Assembly (NCBI GenBank): GCA_000431815.1
Contig: FR889212.1
Location: 1 to 53,927, forward strand
Length of the DNA stretch: 53,927 bases
Direction: 5' to 3'
Source: Butyrivibrio sp. CAG:318
GTDB lineage: Bacteria > Bacillota > Clostridia > Lachnospirales > Lachnospiraceae
The position numbers were made by a program, and so were the translations under genes. This document shows positions 34,814-43,156 of the stretch, one piece after another. Below the pieces are notes generated by a model. The model searched no databases and was not told the DNA's origin. It saw nothing but the letters and a program-made list of their open reading frames with translations. Position 1 is the first letter of the stretch; each line of letters opens with the position of its first letter.

Positions 34814-36739
34814 TTATTCCTGTTCACGAATTATGAATTCCTTAAGCTGATCATCAATAACTTTCGATATCTCTTTAAGTCTGACAGCATCATTAGTAAC
34901 TCTTTCCATAATGTTGCATACTTCCGTAACCGAAGCGGAACATTCCTGTGAACTTGCCGCATTCTCTTCGGCAATTGCCGAGAGATTCTGTACTGTATCT
35001 GTTACGGCAGTTCTTGTGCTGTCAAGTTTCCCTGTCAAATTGGTTATCTCTTTGACACCTTCTATCGATACTTCAATATTATCTTTAACCTTATCAAATG
35101 CCGAGTTCGTATTCTTAACATTCGTACTCTGCTTATTCATGATTTCGCGGACATCCTGCATACCACTGACAGCCTGCTGTGAGTCTTCAATAAGTTTCTC
35201 CGTGATATCTTCAATCTGCTTAGCAGACTCATTGGACTGTTCTGCCAGCTTCTGTATCTGTGAAGCTACAACTGCAAATCCACGTCCCTGTTCTCCGGCC
35301 CTGGCTGCTTCAATACTTGCATTAAGTGAGAGAAGGTTGGTCTCTTCTGCAATCGACGTAATTATATTAATAGCTGCCTTGATATCTTCTACGGACTTAT
35401 TGGTAGTATTGGTTCTCTCATAAATCATGTCAATCGACTTAACTGCCTTCTCGTTAATTGCAAGAAGTTCATCAAGAATCTCCGTAGCTTCATCAACAGC
35501 CTCACCAATCGCCTTGGAACTCTCACTGAGTCTTTCGACATCCGAATTAGCTTTTTCAATCATACCACCCATTGAAATTACATTAGAAGTAGCATCTGCA
35601 GTCTCTTGTGCCTGGCTTGATGCACCTTCCGCAACTTCACTTACGGCAATCTCTACCTGTCTTACGGAATTAACCGTATCATTGGCATCGGATGCAAGTT
35701 CCTCAGATGTTCCGTAGAGATTATCGCTCTGTGTCCTGATTTCTGTAATTACACCGTTAAGACCGTCCGCAAGGCTCTCAACCGCTCTAGCCATATATCC
35801 GGTCTCATCCTTACGCTTCGTGATGCGCTTAGTCTCTTCATCAACCGTAAGTTCAAGCTTGGATAATTTAAATATTGAATTAGTAACCTTAAGAATAGGC
35901 TTGGCAATAAGTCTGCCGACAGCAATTGCTGCTGCAAGTACAACGACCATTATTATGAGTGAAAATTTAATTATGTCATTTCTGATGCTGTTAGTCTCGC
36001 CAAGCACATCCGATTCATCAGCAGTTATAATGACCAATGCCTGTCCCTGTCCCACAACAGCATATGCCGCATATTTCTGTTCGCCCTTATATTCGTATGA
36101 TACAAATTTATCTTCTACCTGGTCAGGATCTTCTGCAAGCTTGGCAACAACATCCTTTATAATCTGATTCTCTACAGGCTTGCCGATCTTATCTTCTGTA
36201 GGATGATACAACATCGTCCCGTCCGATCCTACTACATATGTATATGATGACTTAAGTCCGGTAACTCCCACATCTCCGATTCTGTTGTGGAGATATGTAG
36301 CCGCAAGTGCATTTTCCGAACCCATCTGCTGCATTCCGTCATTGACAAGACCTCTGGCAAGCTTGGACTCACTTACCATATAGTTCTGTACCATCTGCGA
36401 TACATGTTCCGATGTAGAAGATTCTACTGACCAGATAAGGAATGCATTGGTACATATAAGTGCTACAAATACCAATAAAGCTATCTTGGCTGAAATTGAA
36501 TGAATAAAGCTGACCTTAACACGATCCTTTACCTTCTCTTTAACCGTTCTGACTTTCGCCTTTACTTCTTCTGCCTTCTCATGCATCTCTTCATGATGCT
36601 GCTCAATCTTCTCATGTAATTCTTCACTGCGTGTCTTATTCTCTTGGGCTGCCATTTCTGCAGCATCCGATGTCTGCTGTCCGCTAACCTCTGTTACCTC
36701 TTCCCTGTTACTTAAATTAATGTCTTCTGACTTACCCAT
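34814..36739 (-). CDS. Methyl-accepting chemotaxis protein with long N-terminal tail
   Basis: 641-residue transmembrane chemoreceptor. Helix 1 (about 86-104) and helix 2 (about 275-298) enclose a ~165-residue sensor of Cache type (SYTYVVGSDGTMLYHPTEDKIG is a typical sCache stretch). HAMP follows, then the long coiled-coil with the conserved hairpin tip EETNLLSLNASIEAARAGE. No CheR-binding pentapeptide is seen at the end. Oddly, 85 mostly charged residues precede helix 1 (EELHEKIEQHHEEMHEK, AKVRTVKEKVKDRVK), where receptors normally have fewer than 20. The start has GGAGG 8 bases upstream. Confidence 0.92.
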   Translation of the reverse strand: MGKSEDINLSNREEVTEVSGQQTSDAAEMAAQENKTRSEELHEKIEQHHEEMHEKAEEVKAKVRTVKEKVKDRVKVSFIHSISAKIALLVFVALICTNAFLIWSVESSTSEHVSQMVQNYMVSESKLARGLVNDGMQQMGSENALAATYLHNRIGDVGVTGLKSSYTYVVGSDGTMLYHPTEDKIGKPVENQIIKDVVAKLAEDPDQVEDKFVSYEYKGEQKYAAYAVVGQGQALVIITADESDVLGETNSIRNDIIKFSLIIMVVVLAAAIAVGRLIAKPILKVTNSIFKLSKLELTVDEETKRITKRKDETGYMARAVESLADGLNGVITEIRTQSDNLYGTSEELASDANDTVNSVRQVEIAVSEVAEGASSQAQETADATSNVISMGGMIEKANSDVERLSESSKAIGEAVDEATEILDELLAINEKAVKSIDMIYERTNTTNKSVEDIKAAINIITSIAEETNLLSLNASIEAARAGEQGRGFAVVASQIQKLAEQSNESAKQIEDITEKLIEDSQQAVSGMQDVREIMNKQSTNVKNTNSAFDKVKDNIEVSIEGVKEITNLTGKLDSTRTAVTDTVQNLSAIAEENAASSQECSASVTEVCNIMERVTNDAVRLKEISKVIDDQLKEFIIREQE

Positions 36740-36847
36740 ATATGTATCCTCCATATCTGCCTAAGTTATTTTTATAGACAAAATTATACTACATTTTTAC
36801 AAATAATGCTATATGTTTTTACTATATTACCAAAAAAAGAATTTATC

Positions 36848-37720
36848 TTACTCCGTGTCCATATAATCCGATACTTTAAGACTATCTGCTCCGGATATTT
36901 TATCGATTCTTACCATGTTGGAGCCATTGCACACATAGAGTGCATAATATTCCGTATCTTTATCCGAACTCACGATATACTCCTCATCATAAACCGCCGC
37001 AGCCGATACGCAATTATAATTATCCGACGAAAATTTAAGTTCAACGGCCTTGGCTGTCCTGATATTGAACCTTGACATCACGATATTGCCCGATTTATTC
37101 TCACACATCAGTATCATTCCGCCGACATATGTGATATACTCTATTCTTTCATCGTTTCCTTTGAGAAGTTTTTCCGGGTTTCCGCCGTTTATTGATAATT
37201 TACAAAGTGAAGTGTCCTCACCGTCCGTTTCTGTATAATACAGATCAGAATCTTTCCCGGCGCATACCGACATTATTTCATTATCCAATGTGATCAATAC
37301 ATCCGCTGCCTTCTTCGCAATATCATATTTGACTATATTATATGTATCTCCCTGCACGTACGATGCCGCTATCACAGATCCAACCGCTGTAAGGGAAGTA
37401 ATCCTGCATTCCGGCTCAAGCGCATACAGCTCCCTGTCACTTTTGCCGTCATACATATAAATTCTGTTAGTATCATTATATACAATTCCGTCATCAACAT
37501 AATGTGCATTGGCACCTTTGCCAATTACAGTTTCCCTGCCTTCCTTGAAATTGTACTCCTTAATGACATCTGTACCTTCCGTATACAGGACTCTGCCTTT
37601 GAGATTATTGGCAACGTTCTTATTAACCTGACCCGATGCAATAAATATGATTATTATAACCACACCGACAATTCCGCACAGGATAAATGCCGGCTTAAGA
37701 TGTTCTTTTCTGTTCTTCAT
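36848..37720 (-). CDS. Membrane-anchored propeller-like protein (DUF5050-like)
   Basis: 290 residues: a short basic N-terminus, one signal anchor (about 11-30) and an exported region made of repeated beta units such as RVLYTEGTDVIKEYNF, DSDLYYTETDGEDTSLCKL and GMILMCENKSGNIVMSR. This periodicity, with DxxLYYT and LCKLSINGG motifs, resembles DUF5050/WD40-like propellers, probably a ligand- or peptide-binding surface protein. The start is chosen at MKNRKEHL with AAAGGA 11 bases upstream. It is downstream of eno, from which a palindromic promoter region separates it. Function unknown. Confidence 0.7.
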   Translation of the reverse strand: MKNRKEHLKPAFILCGIVGVVIIIIFIASGQVNKNVANNLKGRVLYTEGTDVIKEYNFKEGRETVIGKGANAHYVDDGIVYNDTNRIYMYDGKSDRELYALEPECRITSLTAVGSVIAASYVQGDTYNIVKYDIAKKAADVLITLDNEIMSVCAGKDSDLYYTETDGEDTSLCKLSINGGNPEKLLKGNDERIEYITYVGGMILMCENKSGNIVMSRFNIRTAKAVELKFSSDNYNCVSAAAVYDEEYIVSSDKDTEYYALYVCNGSNMVRIDKISGADSLKVSDYMDTE

Positions 37721-37739
37721 GTTATATGTATTCCTTTCA

Positions 37740-37786
37740 ATAACTGCGGTATATTCAGTATAATTCCCGCAGTTATCAAAAGGCAA
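37740..37786 (-). promoter_or_regulatory. Promoter with overlapping perfect inverted repeat
   Basis: A 10-bp perfect inverted repeat ATAACTGCGG (37740-37749) and CCGCAGTTAT (37767-37776) encloses a TATACT -10 (37757-37762). TTGCCT (37781-37786) lies 18 bases upstream on the minus strand. The repeat ends 20 bases before the DUF5050-like start. It could be an operator or an mRNA hairpin; no T run follows, so it is not a normal terminator. Confidence 0.55.
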
Positions 37787-37789
37787 GGA

Positions 37790-39052
37790 TTATTTATTTT
37801 TTCCGGAAAGACAGTCCTCAATCCTCAGGAGTTCATTATACTTTGCCACCCGCTCACTTCTCGCAGGCGCACCTGTTTTTATAAGCCCGGAATTCACTGC
37901 AACGGCAAGATGCGCAATGAAAGTATCCTCCGTTTCTCCGGAACGGTGCGATATAATTGTTTTATATCCGTTGTCGCCGGCAAGTTTAACTGCTTCCAGT
38001 GTTTCGCTTACCGTTCCTATCTGGTTAAGTTTTATAAGGATTGCATTTGCACACCCTCTCCGGATTCCATCGCCAAGCCTCTCGGGATTCGTAACAAAAA
38101 AATCATCCCCGACTATTTTAATCCTGTCACCCAGCCTTAGGGTTATCTCATGCCAGCCATCCCAGTCTTCTTCATCCAACGGGTCTTCAACCGAGTACAT
38201 CGGATATTTATCACAGATTGCCGTCCAGTACTCAATAAGTTCCGCACTCGTATACTCCCTGCCTGATTTCGGCATTCTGTATATCCCGGTTCTGCCGCCT
38301 TTCCACTCGCTCGCTGCGGCATCAATTGCAAATTTGAAATCATATCCCGGTCTGTATCCGGCTTTCTCAACCGCTTCAAGCAAAAGATCCAATGCAGCTT
38401 CATCATTCTCAAGATCCGGTGCAAAACCGCCTTCATCACCGACAGCAACCGATAAATTTCTTGATTTCAATATGGCAGCAAGTGAATGATACACTTCGCA
38501 TCCCCATCTGAGCCCCTCACTGTAGCAATCCGCTCCCACCGGCATTATCATAAATTCCTGAATATCCATGTTGTTGGCAGCATGCGCACCGCCGTTTAAA
38601 ATATTCATCATTGGCACAGGCATATCACAGGCTCTTATACCGCCCAGAAATCTGAACAAAGGTATTCCGAGCGACTTTGACGCAGCATCCGCACATGCCA
38701 TGGATACGGCCAGTATCGCATTGGCTCCGAGATTACTCTTGTCTTTGGTGGCATCGGACGCAATCATCGCTTCATCAATGGCTTTAAGATTCATTATATC
38801 CATGCCTGTTATCACAGCCCGGATAACCATATTTATGTTGTCGACCGCTTTTTTGACACCCCGTCCCATATATCTGTCCGGATTCATATCGCGCAGTTCC
38901 AGAGCTTCGTATCTGCCGGTTGATGCCCCGCTCGGCACCGCAGCCCGTCCCATGTTTCCGTCACTCAGATAAATTTCCGCCTCAACAGTCGGATTCCCTC
39001 TTGAATCTATAATTTCTCTTGCAAGTACACCGGTTATCGTTATTTTTAACAT
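37790..39052 (-). CDS. eno: Enolase (phosphopyruvate hydratase)
   Basis: 420-residue glycolytic enzyme converting 2-phosphoglycerate to phosphoenolpyruvate. Substrate and metal motifs are intact: REIIDSRGNPTVE near the start, GASTGRYEALE, metal ligands in FAIDAAASE and SVEDPLDEEDW, GDDFFVTN, LIKLNQIGT with the catalytic Lys and ISHRSGETED. AGGG with a 4-base gap precedes ATG. The pyruvate kinase gene is 4 kb away on the same strand but in a separate unit. Confidence 0.95.
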   Translation of the reverse strand: MLKITITGVLAREIIDSRGNPTVEAEIYLSDGNMGRAAVPSGASTGRYEALELRDMNPDRYMGRGVKKAVDNINMVIRAVITGMDIMNLKAIDEAMIASDATKDKSNLGANAILAVSMACADAASKSLGIPLFRFLGGIRACDMPVPMMNILNGGAHAANNMDIQEFMIMPVGADCYSEGLRWGCEVYHSLAAILKSRNLSVAVGDEGGFAPDLENDEAALDLLLEAVEKAGYRPGYDFKFAIDAAASEWKGGRTGIYRMPKSGREYTSAELIEYWTAICDKYPMYSVEDPLDEEDWDGWHEITLRLGDRIKIVGDDFFVTNPERLGDGIRRGCANAILIKLNQIGTVSETLEAVKLAGDNGYKTIISHRSGETEDTFIAHLAVAVNSGLIKTGAPARSERVAKYNELLRIEDCLSGKNK

Positions 39053-39082
39053 ATTCCCTCCATAGACAGCAAAAAAGCATAA

Positions 39083-39127
39083 AATGAAAATACCCCACTA
39101 TTATTGCCCATAGTGAGGATTTTCATT
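39083..39127 (-). terminator. Long hairpin between the FeoB-associated gene and eno
   Basis: Three stacked stems: AATGAAAAT/ATTTTCATT, CC/GG and CACTAT/ATAGTG, with an 8-base loop. On the minus strand a T-rich tail follows (TTATGCTTTTTTG). It ends only 30 bases before the eno start, so it may act as terminator of the small gene and leave eno to a promoter not recognised here. Confidence 0.65.
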
Positions 39128-39164
39128 CTATACTTTATGTACTTAACGAGAAATTTGAAATTAC

Positions 39165-39320
39165 TTATCTGGAGGCGTGTGAACAATGTCCGCCACAGCT
39201 TGCACAATTGCCTGTGCACCCTTTACCGCTCTTTCTGTCCTTAATCATTCTGTAAATGACAAATCCGACTACCAGAACAAGCACCGCTGCTACTATAATT
39301 GTTCCTATGTATTTTTCCAT
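39165..39320 (-). CDS. FeoB-associated Cys-rich membrane protein
   Basis: 51-residue protein: MEKYIG, one transmembrane helix (about 6-23), a basic link and a cysteine tail GCTGNCASCGGHCSH with Cys at 35, 39, 42 and 46. This layout is that of the FeoB_associated family, normally encoded beside the ferrous iron transporter FeoB and thought to help iron uptake. Here no feoA or feoB is near. AAGGAGG lies about 7 bases before ATG. A consensus promoter with an iron-box-like dyad lies 43 bases upstream. Confidence 0.85.
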   Translation of the reverse strand: MEKYIGTIIVAAVLVLVVGFVIYRMIKDRKSGKGCTGNCASCGGHCSHASR

Positions 39321-39360
39321 AGTCAAGACCTCCTTATGAAGTTTTTCTTTACTACATGAG

Positions 39361-39374
39361 TTAGTATATCCTAA
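39361..39374. promoter_or_regulatory. DtxR-like dyad over the -10 box
   Basis: TTAG-TATATC-CTAA, read on the minus strand as TTAGGATATACTAA, is a dyad that resembles half-site spacing of DtxR/IdeR-family iron boxes. A second partial copy (CTAACTATGATTAG) lies in the spacer. It covers the -10 box of the FeoB-associated gene. Fur-type boxes look different. Confidence 0.45.
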
Positions 39375-39391
39375 TCATAGTTAGATGTCAA
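39363..39391 (-). promoter_or_regulatory. Promoter of the FeoB-associated gene
   Basis: On the minus strand consensus TTGACA (39386-39391), a 17-base spacer and TATACT (39363-39368). Confidence 0.82.
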
Positions 39392-39416
39392 TAACTTTTT
39401 TAAAAATATTTTAAAA

Positions 39417-40964
39417 TCAGAACATCGGTGAAAACAGCCTTAATACCGGCATAAGAAGACGTTTTATAAAGGACTTTTTCCTAGCTGTTTCAAGCGTAAC
39501 AACACGGCATTTGTCAAGTGTATCCCGGTAATCATCGAGCACAGCCTTTACTGCCCCTGATTTATACATCCAGATTGCATTCTCAAAATGATGCGTAAGG
39601 CTCCTGTAATCAAGATTAATCGTTCCGACAACCGCTGTCTCATCATCCGACACAAAAATTTTCGCATGTACAAATCCCGGAGTGTACTCATAAATCTTAA
39701 CTCCCGCTTTAATCAGTACCTCATAGTATGACTGCGTCAGCATATAAGCGATTTTCTTGTCCGGTACACCGGGCGTGATTATTCTTACATCAATACCATT
39801 CTTGGCTGCATTGGCAAGGGCCGTGATCATGACATTATCAAGTATGAGATACGGTGTCATAATGTATACGTAGTCGTTTGCCCTGTTGATCATATTGTAG
39901 TAAACCGTTTTGCCGGCCGGCTCGTTATCAAACGGATAATCCGTATACGGTGCAAAATATCCGTCGTTATAATTAAATTCCTTTGTAGGTATATAATCAT
40001 ATAAATTATCTGTCTGATTAAATGAACTGTCCCATAATGTAACAAACATGGTCGTGAGGCTCCACACAGCCTCGCCCTTAATCATGATTGCGGTATCCTT
40101 CCAATGTCCGTATACAACTTTACGGTTAATATATTCATCAGCCAGATTAACACCGCCCGTGAATCCTACATTACCGTCGATAACACAGATTTTACGGTGA
40201 TCCCTGTTATTGTATCTGGAATCCAGAATCGAACGGAATGTGTTAAATTCATAACACTTGATTCCCTTCGCCCTCATCTGTCTCACGAAATCGCCCGGAG
40301 CCTTAAGAATGCTGCCAAAACTGTCATACATAAACCGGACGTCAAGGCCTTTGGCAGCTTTTTCCTCCAGAATTTCAACTATGGAATCAAGCATCTCTCC
40401 ACGTTCGATAATAAAATATTCCATAAAAATGAATTTTTCCGCCTTCCGCAGTTCCTCCAGCATAACCGGAAGCATATCCTCTCCCAGCGGGAAAAATTCG
40501 GCACAGGTATTGCGGTACACCGGTGCATCCACCTTGTTAAAAAGGTAATCCGTCTGCACCGATATCTGTTCATCAATCATCCGCAGTTCATCATTATAGT
40601 ACTGTCTTGATCTGATTGCCTGCTTATAGTCCTTGGACATTTTCATTGCCTTTGCAACCTCTTTTTTGCCAAAATGTCTCACACCGTATATCAGATACAG
40701 CACTCCTCCAAATATTGGAAAAACAAAAATTATCACTATCCATGGTATCTTGTAAACCGGATTGATATCTGATTTTACTATGTATAGCACTATTATAAAT
40801 GATACAATTTCAAATATCCAGTTGATATGTTTCAGATAATCCCTGAAAAAAAGATACGGCACAAGAAGTACCGCAAGCTGGATGATAACCGCGATTGCAA
40901 AAGCAATAAACTTAATCGTCCGCGGAGAAAGAATCCTTTTACGATGAACTTTTTCCTTACTCAT
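39417..40964 (-). CDS. cls: Cardiolipin synthase (phospholipase D family)
   Basis: 515-residue integral enzyme joining two phosphatidylglycerols into cardiolipin. Three N-terminal transmembrane helices (PLDc_N, about 14-80) are followed by two HKD motifs: HRKICVIDGNVGFTGG and HAKIFVSDDETAVVGT. Both catalytic His and Lys are present in each. AAGAGGTG precedes ATG by 4 bases. It starts 22 bases after the YkgJ gene's stop and is the last gene of the pyk-glpK-ykgJ-cls run, so glycerol phosphorylation and phospholipid synthesis appear in one transcript. Confidence 0.93.
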   Translation of the reverse strand: MSKEKVHRKRILSPRTIKFIAFAIAVIIQLAVLLVPYLFFRDYLKHINWIFEIVSFIIVLYIVKSDINPVYKIPWIVIIFVFPIFGGVLYLIYGVRHFGKKEVAKAMKMSKDYKQAIRSRQYYNDELRMIDEQISVQTDYLFNKVDAPVYRNTCAEFFPLGEDMLPVMLEELRKAEKFIFMEYFIIERGEMLDSIVEILEEKAAKGLDVRFMYDSFGSILKAPGDFVRQMRAKGIKCYEFNTFRSILDSRYNNRDHRKICVIDGNVGFTGGVNLADEYINRKVVYGHWKDTAIMIKGEAVWSLTTMFVTLWDSSFNQTDNLYDYIPTKEFNYNDGYFAPYTDYPFDNEPAGKTVYYNMINRANDYVYIMTPYLILDNVMITALANAAKNGIDVRIITPGVPDKKIAYMLTQSYYEVLIKAGVKIYEYTPGFVHAKIFVSDDETAVVGTINLDYRSLTHHFENAIWMYKSGAVKAVLDDYRDTLDKCRVVTLETARKKSFIKRLLMPVLRLFSPMF

Positions 40965-40986
40965 ATAACACCTCTTAAACCACTTG

Positions 40987-41646
40987 TCACATATATTGCT
41001 TAACTTTATTGAGTCTTAAGTAAAACTGGCTGTAAAAATCAGCTTCCGTATCATAATTCTCAAAGTAAAATATCTTCAGCAATACGGTACAAACCGCTGA
41101 AACAGTCTGCTCTGACCCACAATTCCTGACATATTCCACAACATCTTTCACAAAATAATGCCAGTCATCCGTATACCTATCGTAGGCTGAAAAATCCGGT
41201 ATGTCAAGCCAGTTTTTAACTTTGACTTTGGTTCTGGTATGTTTCGTACACTCATTTACCTGTGTAAAAAACATATGACCGCCGTTCTCAAATATGCGTC
41301 CTAACGGAAAAAGCCTGCATATTCCCGGTCTGAATCCGTGTATGGTACATCTCCCGTCAGAATCAAGGAAACCGCATCTTTCATCGGCTCCCGAAAGTTT
41401 CATATTGGGAAGAATTATTCCGTCCACCGCATTCAATTCTATTTTATTGTTCAAAAGCTTGGCAAACCCGGTATTAAGACCTTTTTCCATTGAATATATG
41501 TCATACGGGTCAAGCACGATTGAATTGCCCATTCCCGTGCAGCAGGCATGGCAGCCTTCACAGCCGCCGCAGCCGGCTTTTACCATGTCATCCGCCCTGT
41601 ACAATCTGCCATCCGATATTTCATTCATGTCAATTTGACGTATCAT
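40987..41646 (-). CDS. YkgJ family cysteine cluster protein
   Basis: 219-residue protein with an N-terminal CGGCEGCHACC motif (about 26-36) and later cysteines in ERCGFLDSDGRCTIHGFRPGICRLFP, the ligand set of the YkgJ/Fli-B-like putative zinc- or iron-binding family. The helical C-terminal half shows no other domain. The frame extends 12 codons upstream into glpK, but the start chosen overlaps nothing and has GGGAG upstream; its ATG lies 1 base after the glpK stop. Function unknown. Confidence 0.8.
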   Translation of the reverse strand: MIRQIDMNEISDGRLYRADDMVKAGCGGCEGCHACCTGMGNSIVLDPYDIYSMEKGLNTGFAKLLNNKIELNAVDGIILPNMKLSGADERCGFLDSDGRCTIHGFRPGICRLFPLGRIFENGGHMFFTQVNECTKHTRTKVKVKNWLDIPDFSAYDRYTDDWHYFVKDVVEYVRNCGSEQTVSAVCTVLLKIFYFENYDTEADFYSQFYLRLNKVKQYM

Positions 41647-41647
41647 T

Positions 41648-43153
41648 TCAGTTCTCCCGGTCTTCGGCCCATATTCTTGCACATTTGACTGCGCGGTGCC
41701 ATCCTTTAATTTTACTGTTTCTTACATCTTCGGCCATAGCAGGCTCAAAAGAGCATCCGAGTTTCCAGTTGGCAAGTATTTCATCCTTGCCGCTCCAGTA
41801 TCCCGTCGCAAGTCCGGCAAGATATGCCGCACCAAGCGATGTGGTCTCTATAACGTCCGGCCGGTGCACCGGCGTGTTCAAAATATCGGCCTGAAACTGC
41901 ATAAGAAAATTATTGGCGCTTGCGCCTCCATCAACCTTGAGTGCCTTGAGATAAATTCCCGATTCTTCCTGCATCACGCCAAGCACATCCGCAACCTGGT
42001 AATTTATCGATTCAAGTGTTGCCCTTATGAAATGTTCCTTCGTGCATCCTCTTGTAAGCCCGACCACGGTGCCTCTTGCGTATTGATCCCAGTACGGAGC
42101 CCCAAGTCCCGTAAATGCCGGCACTATATACACGCCGTCCGAATCGCTGACCGATAATGCGTATTTCTCTGACTGTGCCGCATCGCGTATAAGTCTCATT
42201 CCGTCACGCAGCCACTGTATGGCCGCACCTGCTACAAACACACTGCCTTCAAGCGCATAGCAGACGCTTCCGTCAGTTCCCGCCGCTATAGTCGTGAGCA
42301 GTCCGTTTTCTGACATGATTGCTTTGCTGCCGGTATTCATAAGCAGAAAACAGCCTGTTCCGTATGTATTTTTGGCTTCGCCCGGTTCAAAACAGCATTG
42401 TCCGAATAAAGCCGCCTGCTGGTCTCCCGCAGCTCCTGCAATAGGTATTGCTCCGCCGAGTATCGACGGGTCACTTTCTGCGTATACACAGCTTGATGGT
42501 TTAACTTCCGGAAGCATTGACTCCGGAATATTAAAATATTCAAGCAATTCCCTGCACCAGCACAAATTATGTATATCGTACAGCATGGTTCTGGATGCAT
42601 TCGTGTAATCGGTGATATGCACCCTGCCCTTGGTAAGATTCCATATAAGCCATGTATCAACTGTACCAAAAAGCAATTCGCCGTTTTCGGCTTTTTCCCT
42701 GGCTCCGGGTACATTATCAAGAATCCATTCTATCTTGGAAGCAGAAAAATAAGCATCCGGGATAAGCCCGGTAATCCGACGTATTTTGTCCGACATTCCT
42801 TCAGCTTTGAGCCTGTCAATACGTTCCGACGTTCGTCTGCACTGCCACACTATGGCATTATATACAGGCCTTCCCGTAGCTCGTTCCCACACTATAGTGG
42901 TCTCACGCTGATTGGTTATTCCGATTGCTTCAATATCTGATGCCGAAAGTCCTGCCATTACCATAGCTTCCATTGCAACCGCAAGCTGTGACGACCAGAT
43001 TTCTACCGGATTATGTTCTATCCAGCCCGCTTTCGGATAAATCTGTTCAAATTCTTTCTGCTGCATCGAGCAGATACGTCCTTTATTATCATATATTACG
43101 CATCTTGAACTTGTGGTTCCCTGGTCAAGTGCCATGATGTATTTTGAATCCAT
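41648..43153 (-). CDS. glpK: Glycerol kinase
   Basis: 501-residue FGGY-family kinase making glycerol 3-phosphate. The phosphate-binding loop DQGTTSSR (10-17), GITNQRET, the glycerol-contacting DYTNASRTMLYD and the C-terminal FGGY signature (KVDGGASANNFLMQFQAD) are intact. No glpF or glpD neighbour is seen. It starts 3 bases after pyk, so the two are co-transcribed. Confidence 0.95.
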   Translation of the reverse strand: MDSKYIMALDQGTTSSRCVIYDNKGRICSMQQKEFEQIYPKAGWIEHNPVEIWSSQLAVAMEAMVMAGLSASDIEAIGITNQRETTIVWERATGRPVYNAIVWQCRRTSERIDRLKAEGMSDKIRRITGLIPDAYFSASKIEWILDNVPGAREKAENGELLFGTVDTWLIWNLTKGRVHITDYTNASRTMLYDIHNLCWCRELLEYFNIPESMLPEVKPSSCVYAESDPSILGGAIPIAGAAGDQQAALFGQCCFEPGEAKNTYGTGCFLLMNTGSKAIMSENGLLTTIAAGTDGSVCYALEGSVFVAGAAIQWLRDGMRLIRDAAQSEKYALSVSDSDGVYIVPAFTGLGAPYWDQYARGTVVGLTRGCTKEHFIRATLESINYQVADVLGVMQEESGIYLKALKVDGGASANNFLMQFQADILNTPVHRPDVIETTSLGAAYLAGLATGYWSGKDEILANWKLGCSFEPAMAEDVRNSKIKGWHRAVKCARIWAEDREN

Positions 43154-43156
43154 ATA

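Noticed and set aside
37502..38140. 212-codon plus-strand frame across the propeller-like gene and eno
   Set aside because: It crosses two genuine minus-strand genes and their intergenic palindrome, with no ribosome site.
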